From contig DATDCY010000127.1 in the NCBI GenBank assembly GCA_036524115.1, positions 1 through 5,170 of the forward strand: a stretch of DNA of 5,170 nucleotides. Reading direction: 5' to 3'. The stretch is from a bacterium. GTDB lineage: Bacteria > JAUVQV01 > DATDCY01. The position numbers were made by a program, and so were the translations under genes. Each line of letters opens with the position of its first letter. Positions within the stretch are counted from its first letter, which is position 1. The notes beneath the pieces are model-generated. The model was not told the origin of the DNA. It ran no database searches and saw only the letters and a program-made list of their open reading frames with translations. Below are positions 1 through 5,170 of this stretch, piece after piece.

Positions 1-2511
1 GGCGCGGTCCGCGCGCCACTGCAGGAGCGCCGGGAGCACGAGCACCGCGGCGACGATGCAGCCGATCTCGCCGGCCGCCGCGGCGATGCCGAAGCTGGCG
101 ATCGCGCGGTTGATCGAGAGCACGAGGGCGAAGTAGCCGAGGGTCGTCGTCAGCGAACAGAGGATCACCGCGCCGCCGGTCTCGACGACCACCTCGCGCA
201 GCCTTCCCGGGCCGAGCAGGCGGTAGCGCTGGACGATGTTCACGGCGTAGTCGACCCCGATGCCGATGGAGATCGGCACGGCAACGAAGTTCAGGAAATT
301 CATCTTCATGCCGTGCAGGCGCAGGTACGGCCAGCCCGCCGGGTCGAACTGCGCCTTGTAGAGCGCGAGCACCGCGCCCATCCAGGCGATCCCGAGGCCG
401 AGGCTGCCGAGCACCAGCAGCGCGGCGCGCCGCCGCCGGAAGGCGACCGCGATCACGAGGAGCGTGCCCGCCACGGACGCCGCGAGGGCCTTCGGCGCGT
501 CGGAGACGACCGACTCGATCACGTCCGCGAAGATCACGCTCCGGCCGCTGCCCTCGATGACCGACCCGTCCGCCAGCCGCGTCGTGCGGATCGCGGCGGC
601 CCAGTCGATGAGGTAGTGCGCGTCCCAGAGGCTGCGCCCGGGCGTCGGCGTGACGTACACGAGCCGGCCGCGCGTCCCGTCCTTCTCCGTGAACGGACGC
701 GCGACCTGCTCGGGCAGATCCGCGATCGCGAGGGGGCGCAGGTCCGGCGGCGGCAGCTCCGGCTCGATCGCCGCCCAGTCGGCGTCCGGGATCGCGCGGT
801 GCCCGCGCAGCCGCAGCACCCGGTCGCGCGCCTCGAGCAGCAGCGCGACCTTCTGCTCCTGGTCCGCGGGGAGCACATCGAAGATCGTGATCACCCGCTC
901 GAACGGCTTGCGCGCCGCCGGCGCCGCGTCGCGGCGCGCCTCGAGCGCCGCCTTGAGCGGCAGCACCTGGTCGAGACGGTCGGTCGCCACGGCGATGCGG
1001 TCCTGGGAGCGCGCGCCGGTGAGATTCTCGACGCGCCCGGTCAGCTCGCGCGCGACGCTGCGCCCCGACTCCGGCGGGTCGCTGCGGACGACCGACATGT
1101 CGTACTCCATGGGGTCGTTCAGCACGTAGTGCGCCGTGAGGACGATCGCGACGAGTCCCGTGCCGACGCCGGCGATGGTCACCGCGCGCGGCAACCGCGC
1201 GGCCGCCCAGGCGAACGGGCGCCCGTAGCCCCCCCGGAGCGCCGCGACGAGGCGCCCGTCGCGGCGCAACGGCGCGATGCGCTCGGTGGCGGCCAGCAGC
1301 GCCGGCAGGAAGAGGTACGTCGCGATCCAACAGAGGATCATGCCGGCCCCGCCGATCACGCCGAAGTGCTTGAAGCCGCGGAAGTCGGTGACCGCCAGCG
1401 AGCCGTAGGACGTCATCGCGGCGGCCGCCGCGGCCAGCGTCGGCGCCCAGGTCTCGGCGTGCGCCACGCGCAGGCTGGCCGCGACGTCCTGGGAGCGGCG
1501 CGCCTCCAGGTAGCGCGCCTGGTAGATGATCCCGAAGTTGATCCCGTTGCCGACGACGATGCTGAAGAGGAAGCCGGTCGCCGAGTTGAGGCTGCCGATG
1601 GCCCAGGCGGTGAACCCGAAGGTCCAGGCGACGCCGACGCCCACGGCGAGCGCCATGACGACGAGCGCCCGCACGCGCAGGAAGAAGAGGAACACGACGC
1701 CGAGGACCATCGCGACCCCCGCGGCGCCGACGTGCGTCAGGTCGCCCTTGATCCGGCTGAACTCCTCCGCCCCGGTGATCAGGTCCCCGGCGTAGTCCAC
1801 CCGCAGCCCCCCGCCGAAACGCTCCGGGCCGACGCGCTCGACGGCGCCCCTGACGCGCTCGAGCAGGGCGCGCTGGCGGCCGAGGTCGACGCTCATGACC
1901 GGGGTGCGCAGCACGAGGACGATGAACGTCCCTCCGGCCTCCAGGTAGTAGCCGTCGCTGCCGCCCGGCCGCCGCTCGGCCTCGGCCTGCTCGTACCTGC
2001 GCCGCGTCTCCTCGATCCACTCCCGCGTGACCGGGCGCGGCGGGGCGGTGTCGCCCAGCTCCAGGTCCATGCCCGCGCGCTTGCCGACCTCGTACTCGTA
2101 GCGGTCCAGGATCCGGTCGTGGAAGTCCTGGACGTCCGCGAGCGGCGCGTAGAGGTAGCGGTTGCGCTTGAGGAAGGCGTCGAGCTCGCGCGGCCCCTCG
2201 TCCACGGTTCCGGCCAGCTCGGGGCCGAGCGCCCGCAGTTCGGCGGCGAGCGCGTCGACGAAGCGCTTGAGTGCCTCGCGGTCCCCGCCGCGCACGACGA
2301 CGTTCAGCGTCGAACCGCTCGGGAGCCGCTCCCCGACGCGCCTGGCGACGATGACGCTGCGCTTGCCCTGGGGCAGCAGCTCGTCGAAGTCGGTCTTGAG
2401 CTCGAGGTGCGAGGCGCCGTGGGCCGCAAGCGCCGCCGTACCCAGGGCCACGGCCAGCACCCGCAGGGGGCGCCGGGTCTGCCAGTCGATGAGCGCACGG
2501 ATCAGTCGCAC
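1..2511 (-). CDS. RND/MMPL-family exporter, C-terminus cut by window edge
   Basis: This is an inner-membrane RND-superfamily exporter of the MMPL/HpnN-like type, expected to move a hydrophobic or lipid-like substrate using the proton gradient; the substrate cannot be read from sequence. The 837 visible residues form two homologous halves. TM1 lies near 16-33, followed by KTDFDELLP (39-47) and a large periplasmic loop to about 257. TM2-TM6 span about 260-407 and end in LPALL. TM7 is near 441-461, followed by a second loop carrying DPMEYD (466-471). TM8-TM12 span about 674-832 and again end in LPALL. The TM10 motif GIGVDYAV (750-757) keeps the proton-relay type Asp, D754. The matching first-half motif, GNGINFG (321-327), has Asn325 instead. 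The GTG start at 2511 is chosen because GGAAGGAG lies 8 nt upstream and TM1 follows closely. Both LPALL motifs are present, so probably only a short tail is missing. No periplasmic adaptor or outer-membrane partner gene is visible. Family certain; HpnN itself not claimed. Confidence 0.93.
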   Translation of the reverse strand, partial: MRLIRALIDWQTRRPLRVLAVALGTAALAAHGASHLELKTDFDELLPQGKRSVIVARRVGERLPSGSTLNVVVRGGDREALKRFVDALAAELRALGPELAGTVDEGPRELDAFLKRNRYLYAPLADVQDFHDRILDRYEYEVGKRAGMDLELGDTAPPRPVTREWIEETRRRYEQAEAERRPGGSDGYYLEAGGTFIVLVLRTPVMSVDLGRQRALLERVRGAVERVGPERFGGGLRVDYAGDLITGAEEFSRIKGDLTHVGAAGVAMVLGVVFLFFLRVRALVVMALAVGVGVAWTFGFTAWAIGSLNSATGFLFSIVVGNGINFGIIYQARYLEARRSQDVAASLRVAHAETWAPTLAAAAAAMTSYGSLAVTDFRGFKHFGVIGGAGMILCWIATYLFLPALLAATERIAPLRRDGRLVAALRGGYGRPFAWAAARLPRAVTIAGVGTGLVAIVLTAHYVLNDPMEYDMSVVRSDPPESGRSVARELTGRVENLTGARSQDRIAVATDRLDQVLPLKAALEARRDAAPAARKPFERVITIFDVLPADQEQKVALLLEARDRVLRLRGHRAIPDADWAAIEPELPPPDLRPLAIADLPEQVARPFTEKDGTRGRLVYVTPTPGRSLWDAHYLIDWAAAIRTTRLADGSVIEGSGRSVIFADVIESVVSDAPKALAASVAGTLLVIAVAFRRRRAALLVLGSLGLGIAWMGAVLALYKAQFDPAGWPYLRLHGMKMNFLNFVAVPISIGIGVDYAVNIVQRYRLLGPGRLREVVVETGGAVILCSLTTTLGYFALVLSINRAIASFGIAAAAGEIGCIVAAVLVLPALLQWRADRA

Positions 2512-2519
2512 GGGGTTTG

Positions 2520-2527
2520 CTCCTTCC
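2520..2527 (-). promoter_or_regulatory. Shine-Dalgarno site of the RND exporter gene
   Basis: On the minus strand the sequence reads GGAAGGAG, followed by 8 nt and then GTG at 2511-2509. This strong anti-SD match at ideal spacing decides the GTG start. I found no ATG or TTG in the same frame close upstream. Confidence 0.8.
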
Positions 2528-2545
2528 GCGGCGTCAGCGTCCGCG

Positions 2546-2561
2546 GCGCGGGCGCCCGCGC
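2546..2561. repeat. 16-bp perfect GC palindrome in the RND leader
   Basis: GCGCGGGCGCCCGCGC is a perfect, gapless palindrome between the predicted minus-strand transcription start (about 2608) and the RND start codon. It is flanked by two copies of GCGTCCGCGG (2537-2546 and 2577-2586) exactly 40 bp apart. In RNA it could fold into a short very GC-rich hairpin upstream of the Shine-Dalgarno site. In DNA this GC-rich, such symmetry may be chance. No U-tract follows, so it is not a terminator. Confidence 0.4.
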
Positions 2562-2614
2562 GGCGTCCGACATCCGGCGTCCGCGGGGCGACTGAGGCCT
2601 CGAATCCCGTTGAA

Positions 2615-2643
2615 ATTCTCCCGCGCAGGCGGGACGAAGTCAA
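2615..2643 (-). promoter_or_regulatory. predicted sigma-70-type promoter for the RND exporter
   Basis: Reading the minus strand, the -35 box TTGACT (2643-2638, 5 of 6 to consensus) is followed by a 17-nt spacer and the -10 box GAGAAT (2620-2615, 4 of 6). The expected start is near 2608, leaving a leader of about 97 nt before the GTG codon. The -10 box lies in a locally AT-richer patch, which stands out in this GC-rich DNA. This is a prediction from hexamers and spacing only. Confidence 0.45.
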
Positions 2644-2656
2644 GGAAGCCTTGACT
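2638..2656. repeat. inverted repeat shared by two divergent -35 boxes; candidate operator
   Basis: AGTCAAGG and CCTTGACT are perfect 8-bp inverted arms (2638-2645 and 2649-2656) around a 3-nt AAG centre. The outer six bases of each arm are the TTGACT -35 boxes of the two oppositely facing predicted promoters. The repeat is either a dimeric regulator's operator placed to block both promoters, or simply the by-product of two identical -35 boxes back to back. The inner GG/CC pairs extend the symmetry beyond the hexamers, which slightly favours an operator. I cannot match it to a named regulator's consensus. Confidence 0.55.
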
Positions 2657-2679
2657 CCCTCGCGCCGCGCGGGTACAAC
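2651..2679 (+). promoter_or_regulatory. predicted sigma-70-type promoter for ndk and downstream genes
   Basis: TTGACT (2651-2656, 5 of 6 to consensus) is followed by a 17-nt spacer and TACAAC (2674-2679, 4 of 6). The expected start is near 2686, giving a leader of about 32 nt, just long enough to include the ndk Shine-Dalgarno site GGGAGGGA at 2703-2710. Position, spacing and orientation all fit a promoter for the ndk, small Cys protein and ABC-F unit. Confidence 0.6.
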
Positions 2680-2717
2680 GGCGCCCGCACACAACGAGCA
2701 GCGGGAGGGAACCGGCC

Positions 2718-3155
2718 ATGGCAATCGAACGCACCCTGTCCATCATCAAGCCTGACGCCGTCGAGCGCGGGCTCATCGGCGCGATCATCGACCGTTTCGA
2801 GAAGGGCGGGCTCAAGCCGGTCGCGGTCCGCCTCGAGCGGCTCTCCGAGGCCGTCGCCGGCGGCTTCTACGCGGTGCACCGCGAGCGGCCGTTCTTCCGC
2901 GACCTGGTCGCCTACATGACCAGCGGCCCGGTGGTGGTCATGGTCCTCGAGGGCGAGAGCGCCATCGCGCGCAACCGCGAGATCATGGGTGCCACCGACC
3001 CGGCCAAGGCCGCGGAGGGGACGATCCGCAAGCTCCACGCGCAGAACATCGAGCGCAACTCGGTGCACGGCTCCGACGCGCCGGAGACCGCGCGCACCGA
3101 GATCGCGTACTTCTTCCGGGCGACCGAGCAGCACGCCTACGACTGGAAACGCTGA
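2718..3155 (+). CDS. ndk: nucleoside diphosphate kinase
   Basis: This cytosolic enzyme moves the gamma-phosphate of ATP onto other (deoxy)nucleoside diphosphates through a phosphohistidine intermediate, balancing NTP and dNTP pools. The 145 residues cover the whole family fold and are slightly longer than the usual 137-143. The N-terminus [15 protein letters not shown] is typical. The known active-site positions are all present at the classical numbering: K11, Y51, F59, R87, T93, R104, N114 and the phosphorylated H117 within NSVHGSD. The C-terminal block EIAYFF also fits. Ala121 follows HGSD where Ser is common in other members; this is a tolerated difference as far as I know. The ATG is supported by GGGAGGGA 7 nt upstream and by a predicted promoter at 2651-2679. 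It is the first gene of the apparent plus-strand unit. Identification is essentially certain. Confidence 0.98.
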   Translation: MAIERTLSIIKPDAVERGLIGAIIDRFEKGGLKPVAVRLERLSEAVAGGFYAVHRERPFFRDLVAYMTSGPVVVMVLEGESAIARNREIMGATDPAKAAEGTIRKLHAQNIERNSVHGSDAPETARTEIAYFFRATEQHAYDWKR

Positions 3156-3175
3156 GCCGGCGCGGCACCGGCGGC

Positions 3176-3185
3176 GGAGGAGGAG
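3176..3185 (+). promoter_or_regulatory. Shine-Dalgarno site of the small Cys protein gene
   Basis: GGAGGAGGAG lies 5 nt before the ATG at 3191, with an alternative GGAGG register 10 nt away. The repeated strong match indicates that this short reading frame is really translated, in a 35-nt gap after ndk. Confidence 0.7.
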
Positions 3186-3190
3186 CGACG

Positions 3191-3426
3191 ATGGCACGTG
3201 AGTGCGAACTGCTGGCGACCTGCATCTTCTTCAACGACAAGATGGCGAACTACCCCGCGGCGGCCGACCACCTCAAGAAGAAGCACTGCCTGTCCGACCC
3301 GGCCTCCTGCGCGCGGATGATGGTCGTCAAGGCCCTCGGCCGGCCGGCCGTCCCGCAGGACCTGTTCCCGAACCACACGAGCCGCGCCGAGCAGCTCATC
3401 CTGCAGCAGAAGGGGCTGATCACCCC

Positions 3427-3430
<4 letters not shown>
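3191..3430 (+). CDS. small four-cysteine protein of unknown function (79 aa)
   Basis: I do not recognise a named family. The 79-residue protein has no signal peptide or membrane segment, so it is probably cytosolic. It has four cysteines, C5, C11, C33 and C40 (spacing C-x5-C-x21-C-x6-C), suited to binding Zn or an Fe-S cluster, or to disulfide/redox chemistry. Two further segments look conserved in style: ECELLATCIFFNDKM at the start and GRPAVPQDLFPN (50-61). From memory, similar short proteins occur in Geobacter-like deltaproteobacteria, annotated hypothetical; this is unverified. A strong GGAGGAGGAG site sits just upstream. The gene lies 35 nt after ndk, and its TGA stop overlaps the predicted ABC-F start, so its translation is probably coupled to the ABC-F gene. 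Cysteine placement, ribosome site and operon position make it a real gene rather than a shadow. Confidence 0.85.
3408..3415 (+). promoter_or_regulatory. weak Shine-Dalgarno candidate for the ABC-F gene
   Basis: AGAAGGGG, inside the end of the small Cys gene, lies 11 nt before the predicted CTG start at 3427. The match and spacing are mediocre, consistent with initiation that depends on ribosomes finishing the upstream gene. Confidence 0.4.

Positions 3431-3433
<3 letters not shown>
3417..3433 (+). repeat. hairpin and direct repeat at the small gene/ABC-F junction
   Basis: TGATCA (3417-3422) and TGATCA (3428-3433) flank a CCCCC loop. Because TGATCA is self-complementary, the copies form a 6-bp stem, and they also belong to an 8-bp direct repeat CTGATCAC (3416-3423 and 3427-3434). 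The right arm contains the TGA stop of the small gene, and the predicted CTG start spans the loop and right arm. In mRNA the structure would hide the ABC-F start until a ribosome translating the small gene opens it. Confidence 0.5.

Positions 3434-5170
<1,737 letters not shown>

Noticed and set aside
313-2595. 760-codon open frame on the plus strand opposite the RND exporter gene
   Set aside because: It is exactly codon-aligned antisense, so its stops would need TTA, CTA or TCA codons in the real gene, which such GC-rich genes avoid. The product is Arg/Asp/Glu/Ala-rich with no domain, while the minus strand has a full RND architecture.
2620-2633. Small hairpin CCCGC-GCAG-GCGGG in the intergenic region
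   Set aside because: It is a short GC stem lying in the spacer of the predicted minus-strand promoter, with no supporting context; expected by chance at this GC content.
3156-3172. Inverted repeat GCCGG/CCGGC between ndk and the small Cys gene, as a terminator
   Set aside because: The stem is only 5 bp with a 7-nt loop and no T-tract, in a 35-nt gap between co-oriented genes, so it does not look like an intrinsic terminator.
2640-3197. 185-codon minus-strand open frame across ndk
   Set aside because: It is a shadow of ndk, which has every catalytic residue; its sequence shows no recognisable domain and it covers the promoter and the ribosome site of ndk.

Overview
This is a very GC-rich window (roughly 70% by eye, with strong G/C preference at third codon positions) from a bacterial chromosome. 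It carries housekeeping-type genes and shows no sign of phage, transposon or CRISPR content. The RND exporter subfamily, and a small four-cysteine protein resembling proteins I recall from Geobacter-like bacteria, suggest a deltaproteobacterial (Desulfobacterota/Myxococcota-like) lineage or a neighbouring uncultured phylum. That placement is inference from memory, not a search result.

Layout. Positions 1-2511 (minus strand) hold a large RND/MMPL-family membrane exporter, nearly complete but cut at its C-terminal end by the window edge. Positions 2512-2717 are a divergent intergenic region. It contains an 8-bp perfect inverted repeat whose two arms each hold a TTGACT -35 box, one facing each way and each followed by a 17-nt spacer and a plausible -10 box. 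Positions 2718-3155 (plus) encode nucleoside diphosphate kinase (ndk). Positions 3191-3430 encode a 79-residue protein of unknown function with four cysteines. From 3427 to the window end runs an ABC-F family protein with two complete nucleotide-binding domains, cut inside its Ala/Pro/Lys-rich tail.

How the parts relate. ndk, the small Cys protein and the ABC-F gene are co-oriented with a 35-nt gap and then a 4-nt overlap, so they look like one transcription unit driven by the promoter at 2651-2679. ndk balances NTP pools, and ABC-F proteins generally act at the ribosome, so the unit has a growth/translation flavour. The role of the small protein is unknown. The RND exporter appears to be transcribed separately in the opposite direction from a promoter sharing the same palindrome.

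The two most notable points are the ABC-F gene's apparent CTG start, placed inside a small hairpin at the stop/start junction, and the palindrome joining the two divergent promoters. I saw no clearly new multi-gene system. The two long antisense reading frames are best explained as codon-usage shadows.
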